NCBI GenBank assembly: GCA_905181955.1
Contig: CAJJAC010000001.1
Span: forward strand, 1 to 64,000
Direction of reading: 5' to 3'
DNA from: SAR86 cluster bacterium SAR86B
Lineage (GTDB): Bacteria > Pseudomonadota > Gammaproteobacteria > Magnimaribacterales > D2472
DNA length: 64,000 bases
The position numbers were made by a program, and so were the translations under genes. Every line of letters starts with the position of its first letter. The stretch's first letter is position 1. Below are positions 17,103-27,843 of the stretch, piece by piece. The notes beneath the pieces are model-generated. The model saw only the letters and a list, made by a program, of their open reading frames with translations, was not told the DNA's origin and made no database searches.

Positions 17103-18463
17103 TGGAAACTGTATACGAAGAATCTGATATTCCAAAAGGGTCGTCTGGTGTTTGGAGTTTAGCTTGGCCAACAATAATCACTAATCTTTTATTTGCATCA
17201 TCCTCAATCATTGCTATTAAAGTTGTTGGTGGCCTCGGTCAAGATGCTGTTGCTGCAACTATTACAGGTCAGAGAATTAGTTTCATTCTTCAAGCAATTC
17301 TTATGGGTCTTTTGTCTGGAACAACAGCGCTCATGGCAAGACACTGGGGAGCAAAAGAGCCCAAAGAAAGTAGCCAGTATTTATCTCAAACTATTCAATT
17401 AACACTAGCTTTTAGTATAGTTTTTTCAATATTGCTTTGGTTGTATGCAGAACCCTTCGTTGCTTTTCTTGGTCTAAAAGGTGATGCCTTATCAATGTCA
17501 GTTATATATTTAAAATACTTATGCCCATTTCTACCTCTTTTAGCAATAGGCTTATCAATTACAACCGGCTTCAGGTCTATAGGTGACGTCAAGACTCCAT
17601 TAATAATTTCAGTCATTATGAATATTATTGGTGTTAGTTCTATGATTGTTCTAACACATGGATACCTTGGTTTTAATAATTATGGTGTATATGGTGCAGC
17701 CATAGGAAATGGCATATCCTTCTTTTGTGGAGCTCTGCTATCTTTACTAGCTTGGAGATCTAATCTTGTAAAAACCAAGTACTCACCTTTGTTTGTAATT
17801 GATATCTCAAGAATAAAAAATATATTTGAAGTTGGTTTACCGGCTGCATTAGAACAAGCAGTTTTTCAGTTAGGTATTAATGCTTTTCTTATAATCGTAG
17901 CTCAATACGGAACGACAGCCTACGCTGCATATGGAATAGGGATACAAATATTAGCTTTTTCTTTTGTTATTGGATTTGGCTTCTCAATGGCTGGAGCAAG
18001 TCTGGTAGGTCAGCATATGGGGGCTGAGGATAATTTTCAAGCCAAGAGGTCAGCTTGGAGTGGAATGAGGCTATCCATAGCATTTATGACAATCTTTGGC
18101 GCATTTATTGTCCTATTTGCTGAACAAATCGTTGGTTTTTTAATTAATGATGCTGAGGTTATAAGATTAACTGTAATTTTTATATGGATTATGGGTTCAC
18201 TTCAACCGCTAATGGCAATAGAATTTTCTTTAGGAGGGGCTCTTAGGGGCGCAGGTGATACTAAATCACCTTTACTTATAACATTAACTTGTTTGCTGCT
18301 AATACGTGTCTTACTAGCTATGATTGTCTTATATTTAAATATGGGAGTTGAATGGATATTTGCAACTTTAATCGCAGACTATTCAGTTAAAGCCTTTTTA
18401 TATATAAAAACCTTTAGATCTGAAAAGTGGATGAATTCTCTGGATATTAAGGCAGGTCCTTAG
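17102..18463 (+). CDS. MATE family efflux transporter
   Basis: Twelve-TM-like protein; GQRISFILQAILMGL, ALRGAGDTKSPL. Confidence 0.92.
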   Translation: METVYEESDIPKGSSGVWSLAWPTIITNLLFASSSIIAIKVVGGLGQDAVAATITGQRISFILQAILMGLLSGTTALMARHWGAKEPKESSQYLSQTIQLTLAFSIVFSILLWLYAEPFVAFLGLKGDALSMSVIYLKYLCPFLPLLAIGLSITTGFRSIGDVKTPLIISVIMNIIGVSSMIVLTHGYLGFNNYGVYGAAIGNGISFFCGALLSLLAWRSNLVKTKYSPLFVIDISRIKNIFEVGLPAALEQAVFQLGINAFLIIVAQYGTTAYAAYGIGIQILAFSFVIGFGFSMAGASLVGQHMGAEDNFQAKRSAWSGMRLSIAFMTIFGAFIVLFAEQIVGFLINDAEVIRLTVIFIWIMGSLQPLMAIEFSLGGALRGAGDTKSPLLITLTCLLLIRVLLAMIVLYLNMGVEWIFATLIADYSVKAFLYIKTFRSEKWMNSLDIKAGP

Positions 18464-19883
18464 AAAGATTATCTAAGGCCTTACTTATTCTAGACCAAAG
18501 CTTCTTCTCATCAGCTCCAGCATCTTTTGCAGGTAAACTAGAATAAAAGTCTACTAGCAATTTCTCGATGGCTAGTTTGTTATTATTAGAACCTTTGTTA
18601 AATTTATCAGCCAGCATTTCAAACTGAATAGCCTGCCTCATTTTTAAATCTTTTTTCAAGCCTTCGATATTAGCCATTAGTTCGAGCTTAATACATGAAT
18701 AGAGAAGCTTATCTTTATCTAATTTATTCTCTGAATCTTTAATAGCACTTAGTATTGATTTAGGAAGGGTTAGCCCATCTGAGCTTTTTTTACCTAACAA
18801 TATTTCAAATAAATCTTTATAAGACCCTACTTTGGCATTATTTAATTGATCACTAATATCTTTTTGATACGCATCAACACTCTTCATAAATGCATGCACT
18901 TCTTTAGATTTTTGAAGATTAACAAGAATCTCAGCTCCAGATCTTAGTTCAGAAGGGCTTTTAGATTTACTTTGTAGATCTTGAGTTAGCAGTTTTAAAA
19001 TTTCTAAATCTTTTTCAATATCTTCTTTTTTTGCATTAAAGAACCTATCAGCAGATTTATTAAATTTATCCCATAACTTGTTATCATTTTTTCTTCCAGC
19101 AGAGCCAGCTAATTTCCATTGCTGTTTAAGATCATTAAATTTCTTTATACAGGAATCATTATCGTCATCATGTATGAGATCAACTTTGGTGATTAAAGAT
19201 TCTTTAGCTTTTATAACAATATTTTCTTGACGCTCTATTTCTTTAGAAATAGGTTTCTTAGCTTCATAGTAGTCGTCTCTAAGCTTTTTCAAATCCTTAT
19301 CTAAGACAGGGGCAAATTCCTTCCATTGATTAAAAATAGTATTAATGAAATTAATTAAACTTCTAGCATCAGACCATTTACCTGAATTATCTTCCACAAA
19401 TTGGTTCATTTGTGTAACTAAATTTCTTCTTTGAACAGCATTTTGAATTTTCTTTTCTTTAAGCTCATCAAAAAACTCTTTACATGGTTCCCAAGCTTTA
19501 TTCGTGAGTTCATTAAAAGATTGCCACTGTTCTCTTCCTGCAGGTCTGCTTGAGAGGTCTAAGAGCTGCCATTTAGCTTGTAGGTCATGAATTATATTAG
19601 CTTGCTTCTTTGGAGTGTCTGAAGGGTTCTCGACAACCTTCTTGATAGCATCTATAAGTTCATTTCTCTTTGGGTTAGCAGCAAAAGAAGAAACATCATC
19701 ATAATATCGTGATTGAGCAAGAGCAGCATTAAACTTATGGCGCAACCTGTTAGGTACTTTTCCATATTTCTTCATCTGATTATTAACCTCTCGCACGATT
19801 TTCTGAGCTTTTTTAATAGCACCATCTGCAAAAAGCTTTTCAGCTTGATCTAAATCTTGAAATAAATCTTTACTAGCTTCCAC
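18447..19883 (-). CDS. DUF349 repeat protein
   Basis: Repeated LQAKWQLLDLSSRPAGREQWQSFNELTNKAWEPCKEFFDEL-type units. Confidence 0.8.
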   Translation of the reverse strand: MEASKDLFQDLDQAEKLFADGAIKKAQKIVREVNNQMKKYGKVPNRLRHKFNAALAQSRYYDDVSSFAANPKRNELIDAIKKVVENPSDTPKKQANIIHDLQAKWQLLDLSSRPAGREQWQSFNELTNKAWEPCKEFFDELKEKKIQNAVQRRNLVTQMNQFVEDNSGKWSDARSLINFINTIFNQWKEFAPVLDKDLKKLRDDYYEAKKPISKEIERQENIVIKAKESLITKVDLIHDDDNDSCIKKFNDLKQQWKLAGSAGRKNDNKLWDKFNKSADRFFNAKKEDIEKDLEILKLLTQDLQSKSKSPSELRSGAEILVNLQKSKEVHAFMKSVDAYQKDISDQLNNAKVGSYKDLFEILLGKKSSDGLTLPKSILSAIKDSENKLDKDKLLYSCIKLELMANIEGLKKDLKMRQAIQFEMLADKFNKGSNNNKLAIEKLLVDFYSSLPAKDAGADEKKLWSRISKALDNLSKDLP

Positions 19884-19913
19884 ATTAACCCTTATGAAGT
19901 TTATAATTAAAAA

Positions 19914-20906
19914 ATGAAAAAACGAATTCTAACAGGAATTACGACAACTGGTACTCCTCATATAGGAAATTATATAGGAGCAATAAAGCCAAGCATTAAT
20001 TTAGCTCAAGAAAGCTCTGAATCTTTTTTCTTTTTAGCAGATTATCATGCTCTTATTAAAACAACTGATTCTCAAAGCATCAGAGCATCCGTTAATGATA
20101 TTGCTTTGGCATGGCTTTCATCTGGCTTAGATACCAATACATCATTTTTCTATAGACAGTCTGATATTAAGGAAATTACAGAACTGAGCTGGATCTTAAC
20201 TTGTATTACAGCTAAAGGCTTAATGAATAGGGCCCACGCATATAAAGCAGCCACTGCGGAAAATAAAACTGATGAGGATAAAGGAATAAATATGGGTTTA
20301 TTTTCATATCCAATTTTAATGGCTACAGATATCTTAATTTTTAATTCAACCCATGTCCCGGTTGGGCCTGATCAATTACAGCATCTTGAAATGACAAGAG
20401 ATATCGCTAATCGATTCAATCATCTTTATAAAAAGATTTTTAATATACCTGAAGCGATAATTCAGGATGATGGGAAAGTTGTACCTGGAATAGATGGAAG
20501 AAAAATGAGTAAGTCATACAATAATATTATCCCTCTTTTGTCAGATGAAAAAACCTTAAAGAAATCAATTGCAAAAATTGTGACAAATTCATTAGAGCCG
20601 GGCGTTCCTAAAGATCCAAATGGATGTAATGTTTTCAATCTATATTCTCATTTTTCAACTACTGAAGAGCAATCTCAGTTTAAAAGTGAATACCTTGATG
20701 GAATATCATGGGGCGATGCTAAAAATAAATTATTTACTAAGATTAATGAAGAATTAAGCCCAATAAGAGAGACATTTAATAAATTAGAGCAAGATAAGAA
20801 TCTTGTTAACGATTTGCTTGATGCTGGTGCTGCAAAGGTTAAACCTTTCGCTTCAGATATGCTTGGTGAAGTCAGGGAGCTCGTTGGTATTTCAAAGCTT
20901 GGCTAA
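19914..20906 (+). CDS. trpS: tryptophanyl-tRNA synthetase
   Basis: TGTPHIGNYIGAIKP, KMSKSYNN. Confidence 0.97.
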   Translation: MKKRILTGITTTGTPHIGNYIGAIKPSINLAQESSESFFFLADYHALIKTTDSQSIRASVNDIALAWLSSGLDTNTSFFYRQSDIKEITELSWILTCITAKGLMNRAHAYKAATAENKTDEDKGINMGLFSYPILMATDILIFNSTHVPVGPDQLQHLEMTRDIANRFNHLYKKIFNIPEAIIQDDGKVVPGIDGRKMSKSYNNIIPLLSDEKTLKKSIAKIVTNSLEPGVPKDPNGCNVFNLYSHFSTTEEQSQFKSEYLDGISWGDAKNKLFTKINEELSPIRETFNKLEQDKNLVNDLLDAGAAKVKPFASDMLGEVRELVGISKLG

Positions 20907-21438
20907 AATAATACCGCTCAAAGCAGCAAGATCTCATCTTGATAATATTCAAAGTATAAAAGTTAGATTAAGCAATCATGCAACTTTTGTGTCTCTTCAA
21001 TGGGATATTATCGATAAATCTAATTTAGATTGGAGTAATTTATTTTCAATTATTACCTCACATAATGAATATAACTTCATTCATTTAAATCATAACTCTT
21101 TTTCATTGAATGGATTTCATGGCCCCTATAATATAAATAATGCCAATCATAAACATTTTGATTTGATAGACTCAGAATTTTTTTACTCATCCTTGAACGG
21201 CATTCTGGCTAAAGATCATTGGCTTCAACCTCCTATGGATAATAGTAAAGTCTCAATCTTATTGCATAGAGCCAATGATCTAAGTAAAAGTTCATCTCAA
21301 ATTTATATGCTTAATTCAAGTTTCAATAAACCTACTAAACCTTATGATCATGAGTGGAGCCATACCTTTATTGAATATTATGAATATTTTGTAATTACCT
21401 CTACTAAAGTATTTGTTTGGAGTTTAGTTTATGAGTAG
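20899..21438 (+). CDS. uncharacterised protein
   Basis: In-frame TTG at 20899 overlaps trpS end; ORF-track start 20803 lies inside trpS. Confidence 0.6.
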   Translation: MAKIIPLKAARSHLDNIQSIKVRLSNHATFVSLQWDIIDKSNLDWSNLFSIITSHNEYNFIHLNHNSFSLNGFHGPYNINNANHKHFDLIDSEFFYSSLNGILAKDHWLQPPMDNSKVSILLHRANDLSKSSSQIYMLNSSFNKPTKPYDHEWSHTFIEYYEYFVITSTKVFVWSLVYE

Positions 21439-22615
21439 TGGTGGTTTTTGGCTTAAATTTGGACTCTTTACTGTTGGCTTAGGTCAATCATTTGTATTTG
21501 TATTAGTGCCTCCATTAGCTAGAGATTTAGGTCTTTCTGAAGTTCAGACTTCTACAATCTTTGCAATTTCGGCTGTAGCTTGGGCTTTAACAAGTGCAGG
21601 CTGGGGCAGGGCAAGCGACACCTATGGAAGAAGGAATATAGCTATTCTTGGTCTTGTAGGCTATGCGATATCAATGATCGCCCTTATAACACCTTTATTT
21701 TTAGTCGAAAGGAATGTCTTGGATGTTATCTATCTTTTTCCTTTACTTGTACTGGGTCGTCTTATAAACGGGATTATTGGATCGGCAACAAGGCCGGCAT
21801 CTTTTGCATATGTAGCTGATACAAGCTCAAGAGAGGAAAGGACTTTAGAATTTGCAAGAATGGAATCAAGCTTTTTAGTTGGAACTGTTATGGGCCCATT
21901 AATTGGCGGCATGTTATTTTTAATTACTAAAGAGACTCCATTTTATTTATTTAGTGCTTTAGCATTAGTAGGTTCAATTGGAATATATTTCAACTTAGAA
22001 CAACATGAAATCAAACCAAGAGACCCAGAAGTATCAAAGATATCCTATTCATCTAATAACGTTTGGCCATTCTTATTTTTAGCATCATTGACAAGTTTAT
22101 GCCAAGCCTCATTACTTCAATCTATGGGTTTCTTTGTAACTGATACCTTTTCTTCACTTGATGACATACCCATTTTAATTAGTATCTCCTTTGCTCTCAT
22201 ATCAATTTCAGCAATTGTTAGTCAATATTTATTTACAGATTTAATAGCTTTAAATAATTATAAATTACTAATATGCGGTTCTTTATTAATGGCTATATCT
22301 TATTATGCTATGAGCTATGCTGACACTATCGCAACTTATTATTTAACATTGATATTTAATGGTTTTGGTATTGGGATGATGAGACCTGCGACAGCATCAA
22401 GCTTATCTCTTAGTCAATTATCTGAAAATCAAGGCTCTGCAGCTGGTTATCTTGGATCAGTTATGCCGATAGGTCATATGATGGTGCCTTTAGTAGCTAT
22501 GCCAATATATGCAATTCAGCCAAATTTTCTTTACGTATTTAGTGCAGGATTATGTATTCTTATACTTTTCTTTATAATAGTTCATCCAATCTTTAAGGAA
22601 AATTTAATTGATTAA
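21431..22615 (+). CDS. MFS transporter
   Basis: GWGRASDTYGRRNIAILG. Confidence 0.92.
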   Translation: MSSGGFWLKFGLFTVGLGQSFVFVLVPPLARDLGLSEVQTSTIFAISAVAWALTSAGWGRASDTYGRRNIAILGLVGYAISMIALITPLFLVERNVLDVIYLFPLLVLGRLINGIIGSATRPASFAYVADTSSREERTLEFARMESSFLVGTVMGPLIGGMLFLITKETPFYLFSALALVGSIGIYFNLEQHEIKPRDPEVSKISYSSNNVWPFLFLASLTSLCQASLLQSMGFFVTDTFSSLDDIPILISISFALISISAIVSQYLFTDLIALNNYKLLICGSLLMAISYYAMSYADTIATYYLTLIFNGFGIGMMRPATASSLSLSQLSENQGSAAGYLGSVMPIGHMMVPLVAMPIYAIQPNFLYVFSAGLCILILFFIIVHPIFKENLID

Positions 22616-23630
22616 AACGAAAGCATTATTATTGGTAAATCTAGGCACGCCAGATACTCCATCTTATTGGAGTGTTTATAAATTTTTAAATCAATTTCTT
22701 ATGGATAAACGCGTTCTGGACTATCCTTTTATTTTTAGATTTATTCTTGTTAACTTTATAATTTGTCCATTAAGGTCTTTTTCATCCTCAAAGATATATA
22801 GAAAATTATGGAATCCAACTACAGGGTCTCCGTTACTTCACAATACTAAGAAATTAAGTGAAAAAATAGAAAATTTATTACCTGATTTTGATGTAGCTTA
22901 CGCAATGCGATATCAAAAGCCCTCAATTGAAGAAAATTTAAATAAGCTTTTAGCAAATAATCCTGATGAGTTAATAATATTACCTTTATTTCCACATTAC
23001 GCAGCATCAACAACTGGCTCAGTCTTTGCTGAGATTTCTAGAGTACTCAATAAAAGGTGGTCAGTACCTAAAGTTAAATTTATTAATCAATTTTACGATG
23101 ATGAAGCTTTTCTAGATGCTTGGATAGATCAAGCGCAATCTTTTGATATCAAAAGTTACGACAAGATTATCTTTAGTTATCATGGCCTTCCTTTAAGCCA
23201 TGTAGATAAAATTTATCCTGATTCCTTATGTTCAGATAATGATTGTGAATCAGGAATCACAGAAGAAAATAAATTCTGTTATAAAGCTACAACCTATGAA
23301 ACTACTAAGCTATTAGCAAACAGATTGGGTATAGAGTCAACTGAGTTTATTGTCTCTTATCAATCTAGACTTACTAAAAACTGGCTTGAGCCCTTTAGTG
23401 ATGAGGTTTTAAAAGAACTTGCTTTATCTGGTTCTAAAAATGTATTAGTTTTTTCACCGGCTTTTACAGCAGACTGTCTTGAAACAATTATCGAGATAGG
23501 TGATGAGTACAAAGAACTATTTATAGAAGCTGGTGGTAAGAATCTTGACTTCGTTCCATCACTTAATTATTCAGATAAATGGGCAAATGCTATTATTAAA
23601 ATTATAAATAAAGAGGATAAAAATGTTTAA
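22608..23630 (+). CDS. hemH: ferrochelatase
   Basis: LLVNLGTPDTP, IIFSYHGLPLSHVDK, FSPAFTADCLETI. Confidence 0.96.
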   Translation: MIKTKALLLVNLGTPDTPSYWSVYKFLNQFLMDKRVLDYPFIFRFILVNFIICPLRSFSSSKIYRKLWNPTTGSPLLHNTKKLSEKIENLLPDFDVAYAMRYQKPSIEENLNKLLANNPDELIILPLFPHYAASTTGSVFAEISRVLNKRWSVPKVKFINQFYDDEAFLDAWIDQAQSFDIKSYDKIIFSYHGLPLSHVDKIYPDSLCSDNDCESGITEENKFCYKATTYETTKLLANRLGIESTEFIVSYQSRLTKNWLEPFSDEVLKELALSGSKNVLVFSPAFTADCLETIIEIGDEYKELFIEAGGKNLDFVPSLNYSDKWANAIIKIINKEDKNV

Positions 23631-24489
23631 AGATAACTTGTTGAAAGGAAAAAGAATTCTAGTAACTGGCGGAGGAACTGGTCTTGGTAAAGAAATGGCA
23701 ACTCATTTTGCAAAGCATGGTGCTGAAATATTTATATGCGGCAGAAGAGAAAATGTTCTTGAAGAAACAGCTAATGAACTCACTAAAGAATATGGAGCCA
23801 AGGTACATTTTTCAACCCTAGATATTAGAGACTCTAAAGATGTCGATAGTTACATCCAAAGTATATTTGATTCAGGGCCTTTAGACGGCTTAGTTAATAA
23901 TGCAGCTGGTAACTTTATATCTCCAACTAAGGATTTATCACCAAAAGGTTTTGATGCTATTGCTAATATCGTATTTCATGGAACATTCTATGTCACTCAT
24001 GCTGTTGGCAAAAGATGGATTGAATCAAATCATAAGGGATCAATTATTTCTATTCTAGCTACCTGGGTATGGACCGGTTCTCCTTATGTTGTTCCATCGG
24101 CAATGTCAAAATCTGGCCTTAATGCAATGACTCAATCTTTAGCAGCAGAATGGGGCCAATACGGAATTAAAGTTAATGCAATTGCACCCGGACCATTTCC
24201 TACAAAAGGAGCTTGGGAGAGACTAAATCCTAATGGAGAAGATGGAAGCGTAATGGGAGATCATCCAATGGGAAGGGTTGGAGAAATGAACGAGTTGCAG
24301 AATCTAGCAACTTTCTTGATGGCTGATGGTTGTGAGTACTTAACTGGACAAACTATAGCAATCGATGGAGCTCAATATCTAACTGGTGGTGGAACTTTTT
24401 CAAACCTCTCAAAATTGTCTGAGGATGATTGGGAACAAATGAGAAACATGATAAGGTCAAGTAATAACAAAGATAAGGCTGATAGATAA
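23623..24489 (+). CDS. SDR family oxidoreductase (2,4-dienoyl-CoA reductase-like)
   Basis: VTGGGTGLGKEMA, NNAAGNF, IAPGPFPTKGA. Confidence 0.9.
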   Translation: MFKDNLLKGKRILVTGGGTGLGKEMATHFAKHGAEIFICGRRENVLEETANELTKEYGAKVHFSTLDIRDSKDVDSYIQSIFDSGPLDGLVNNAAGNFISPTKDLSPKGFDAIANIVFHGTFYVTHAVGKRWIESNHKGSIISILATWVWTGSPYVVPSAMSKSGLNAMTQSLAAEWGQYGIKVNAIAPGPFPTKGAWERLNPNGEDGSVMGDHPMGRVGEMNELQNLATFLMADGCEYLTGQTIAIDGAQYLTGGGTFSNLSKLSEDDWEQMRNMIRSSNNKDKADR

Positions 24490-24503
24490 CAGCGGGATAC
24501 ATT

Positions 24504-25934
24504 ATGGAAAATACATACGAAACAATGAATGGCGTCTTAAGTGCTCAGAAAAAACACTTCATAAAAGAGGGAGCTCCTTCTATTGATCTTAGAGTAGATA
24601 GACTTAATAGACTAAAAGCCTTAATTATGGATAACAGATATGACTTTGTTGAAGCCTTGAACTCTGACTTTGGCAATAGATCTAAAAATGCTTCATTAAT
24701 GACAGATGCTTACACAATAGTTCCTGAGATAGATAATGCTATTAAAAATATTAAAAAATGGACTAAGGTAGATAAAAGATCTTCTAACTTTCCAATGGGG
24801 CTCCTTGGAGCCAAGTCTTATGTAAGTTATGAGCCTCTTGGAACTGTGGGAATGATTTCTCCATGGAACTTTCCAGTAAATCTTGGTTTTGGTCCACTTG
24901 CATCTATCTTTGCTGCTGGCAATCAGGTTATGCATAAGCCTAGCGAACTATCACCTCTTTCAGCAGCTTTAATGAAAGATTTATGCGACAAGGCTTTTGA
25001 TGAAACAGAGTTTGCTACATTTTTAGGTGGCCCTGAGGTTGGATCGGCATTCACTAAACTTCACTTTGATCATTTGCTCTATACAGGCAGTGGAGAGGTT
25101 GCAAAACATGTCATGCAATCAGCTGCTCAAAACTTAGTTCCAGTAACGCTTGAGCTGGGTGGTAAATCCCCAGTTGTTATAGGAAATAGCGCTGATATGA
25201 AGGTGTCTGCAAAGAGAATTATGTTCGGAAAGACTATGAATGCAGGACAGATATGCCTAGCTCCAGATTATGTCTTGGTACATAAAAATAAAAAAGATGA
25301 ATTTATCTCTGAAGTAGAAAATGCTGTTAAGGAATTCTATCCTTCAATTAAAGATAATGAAGACTACACATCCATAATTAATGAAAGACATTTCGACAGA
25401 ATTAATTCACTTATTACTGACGCAAAAGAAAAGGGTGCTCATATCAATCAGATAAACCCATCAAATGAAGATTTCAGTCAGCAAGAGTTTTATAAGATTC
25501 CGCCAACAGTTATTACAAATACAACTGAAGATATGAATGTTATGCATGAAGAGATATTTGGACCAGTACTGCCTGTAGTTACCTACGAAAATATTAATGA
25601 AGCATTAGATCTTATTAACTCTAAGGATAGGCCTCTTGGTTTATATTACTTCGGTTCCAATAAAGATGAGCAAGCTAATATTTTAAATAACACCTCTTCT
25701 GGAGGCGTTACTATTAATAATGTAGTTGGTCATATTCAACAGAAAGATCTTCCTTTTGGAGGAGTAGGGCCATCAGGTATTGGCAGATATCATTCTTTTG
25801 ATGGGTTTAAAAATTTCTCTAACCAAAGGGCTGTTTTTAAAGATATTGGTTTTAAATTTGATAAACTCTTTGAAGCTATAAGACCTCCCTACAAAGGAAG
25901 CATTGAAAAAGTATTAAAATCATTACTAAAATAA
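24504..25934 (+). CDS. aldehyde dehydrogenase (coniferyl aldehyde dehydrogenase-like)
   Basis: ISPWNFPVNL, LELGGKSPVV, MNAGQICLAPDYVL. Confidence 0.92.
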   Translation: MENTYETMNGVLSAQKKHFIKEGAPSIDLRVDRLNRLKALIMDNRYDFVEALNSDFGNRSKNASLMTDAYTIVPEIDNAIKNIKKWTKVDKRSSNFPMGLLGAKSYVSYEPLGTVGMISPWNFPVNLGFGPLASIFAAGNQVMHKPSELSPLSAALMKDLCDKAFDETEFATFLGGPEVGSAFTKLHFDHLLYTGSGEVAKHVMQSAAQNLVPVTLELGGKSPVVIGNSADMKVSAKRIMFGKTMNAGQICLAPDYVLVHKNKKDEFISEVENAVKEFYPSIKDNEDYTSIINERHFDRINSLITDAKEKGAHINQINPSNEDFSQQEFYKIPPTVITNTTEDMNVMHEEIFGPVLPVVTYENINEALDLINSKDRPLGLYYFGSNKDEQANILNNTSSGGVTINNVVGHIQQKDLPFGGVGPSGIGRYHSFDGFKNFSNQRAVFKDIGFKFDKLFEAIRPPYKGSIEKVLKSLLK

Positions 25935-25937
25935 ATT

Positions 25938-27173
25938 ATGGTTAGTTTACCCATTCGCCTGGGTTACAAGTATTTTCGATCCAAGAAAGGCGGATTAATT
26001 TCTTTGACATCCGGTATTGCAATTGCTGCTCTTGCTATTGCTGTATCTGCATTAATTATAGTTACATCTGTAATGAATGGACTAGAAAAGGAATTACAAG
26101 ACAGAATCCTGGGAGTTGTTCCTCACGTTTTAATTCATTCAGATAAACCAATAAATAATTATGAGTTCCTGGTTGATGAGTTACAAAATGATCCCTTAGT
26201 AGTTACAGCTTCTCCTTATATCCAACTTCAAGCGCTAGCTTCATATGGAACAAAATCAAGAGGAATCATGCTAACTGGTATAGATTCATCTAAAGAACAA
26301 GATATGTCTATATTGCCTGATTTTATAATTGCTGGATCACTCGATAGTATTAATAATGGAAACAATATTGTTATTGGTAACTGGCTTGCATCATTTCTTG
26401 GCGTTTCATTGGGCGATACAATTACAGTAACAACAACAAACATCAGAACAACACTGATAGGATCATTTCCGCGCTCAATCAACTTAACTGTTTCAGGAAT
26501 ATTTGAGCTTAAAGCAGAGTTAGATCAATCGCTGGTAGTTACATCTCACCAATTAGCTCAAATTATAGACAATAAAAAGGAAGCAACTCAAAGTATTAGA
26601 GTAAAAGTTGATAATCTTTTTGAAGCCCAAGCAATAGCTAACGAACTCTCTTTTAATTTATCAAGTGAAAAACAATATTTTGTGGGCTCTAGCTGGAAAA
26701 GAACTCATGGAACTCTATTTAGAGCTGTTCAAATGGAAAAACTAATAACTAGCCTACTATTATTTTTAATAGTTATAGTGGCCTCATTCATAATCTTATC
26801 TACTGTGATTATGACAGTAAAATCTAAAGAAAGAGAAATTGGAATTCTAAAGACTATAGGCGCTTCCAATAAACAACTTGTTCTGATATTTATTTTTCAA
26901 GGTGCTTTAATAAGCTTTGTTGGAATTATCTTAGGTGTAATATTTGGATTAATTGGCACATGGAATGTAGCTAATCTTGTTTCTTTTATTGAATCTATTC
27001 TGCAAAGAAATTTACTTGATCAGTATTTTATTAATTACTTCCCATACAGCATTGAGCCTTTTCAAATACTAGCAATTTGCGGAATATCTTTTGCCTTAAG
27101 TATTATTGCTACATTAGTCCCTGCATTTAAAGTATCCAAATTAGATCCTAGTGAGATTCTTAGATATGAATAA
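25938..27173 (+). CDS. lipoprotein-releasing system permease (LolC/LolE family)
   Basis: RYFRSKKGG-like N-terminus, REIGILKTIGAS, LDPSEILRYE. Confidence 0.92.
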   Translation: MVSLPIRLGYKYFRSKKGGLISLTSGIAIAALAIAVSALIIVTSVMNGLEKELQDRILGVVPHVLIHSDKPINNYEFLVDELQNDPLVVTASPYIQLQALASYGTKSRGIMLTGIDSSKEQDMSILPDFIIAGSLDSINNGNNIVIGNWLASFLGVSLGDTITVTTTNIRTTLIGSFPRSINLTVSGIFELKAELDQSLVVTSHQLAQIIDNKKEATQSIRVKVDNLFEAQAIANELSFNLSSEKQYFVGSSWKRTHGTLFRAVQMEKLITSLLLFLIVIVASFIILSTVIMTVKSKEREIGILKTIGASNKQLVLIFIFQGALISFVGIILGVIFGLIGTWNVANLVSFIESILQRNLLDQYFINYFPYSIEPFQILAICGISFALSIIATLVPAFKVSKLDPSEILRYE

Positions 27174-27843
27174 TATTTCATGTAAAAATATATATAAGAG
27201 CTTTCAGCACGATAATGAAGATATGCCTGTATTAGATAATATAAATTTATCTATAACCAAAGGAGATAAAATTGCTATCACTGGCGCATCAGGTGCTGGT
27301 AAAAGTACTTTACTTCAACTTTTAGCAGGATTAGATAAGCCTTCTCAGGGTAATGTTTTTATTGATGATATAGATTTACAAGCTATTAGCTCTATAGAGC
27401 AATCAAAAGTTAGACTAAACTCATTCGGTTTTGTTTACCAATTTCATCATCTCCTGGAAGATTTGAATGTTTTTGAAAATGTTCTTATTCCACAACAACT
27501 CAAATATGCAAATAATTCACATGAGTCTGTTATAAAAGTTACTGACATATTAGATCAATTAGGTCTAAGTTCACGTTCTAAGCACTTACCATGGAAGCTA
27601 TCAGGCGGGGAAAAGCAAAGAGTCGCAATAGCAAGAGCGATAATAAACAATCCGCATTTTTTATTTCTTGATGAGCCAACAGGTAATTTAGATGATGAAA
27701 ACTCTGCTTTGGTCCAAAATTTAATACTTCAAATAGCAGATGAGCATAAAATAGCCTTAATTTTATCTACCCACGATACTAATTTTGCGAATAAAATGAA
27801 TACAATATATAAGATCAATAATAGAAATATTAAAGAGGTTTAG
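27166..27843 (+). CDS. lolD: lipoprotein-releasing ABC transporter ATPase LolD
   Basis: GASGAGKSTLLQLLAGLDKP, LSGGEKQRVAIARA. Confidence 0.94.
   Translation: MNNISCKNIYKSFQHDNEDMPVLDNINLSITKGDKIAITGASGAGKSTLLQLLAGLDKPSQGNVFIDDIDLQAISSIEQSKVRLNSFGFVYQFHHLLEDLNVFENVLIPQQLKYANNSHESVIKVTDILDQLGLSSRSKHLPWKLSGGEKQRVAIARAIINNPHFLFLDEPTGNLDDENSALVQNLILQIADEHKIALILSTHDTNFANKMNTIYKINNRNIKEV

Noticed and set aside
17193-17402. 69-aa alternate-frame ORF in MATE gene
   Set aside because: Out-of-frame shadow of the transporter
24696-24935. 79-aa minus-strand ORF
   Set aside because: Antisense to aldehyde dehydrogenase; no motif
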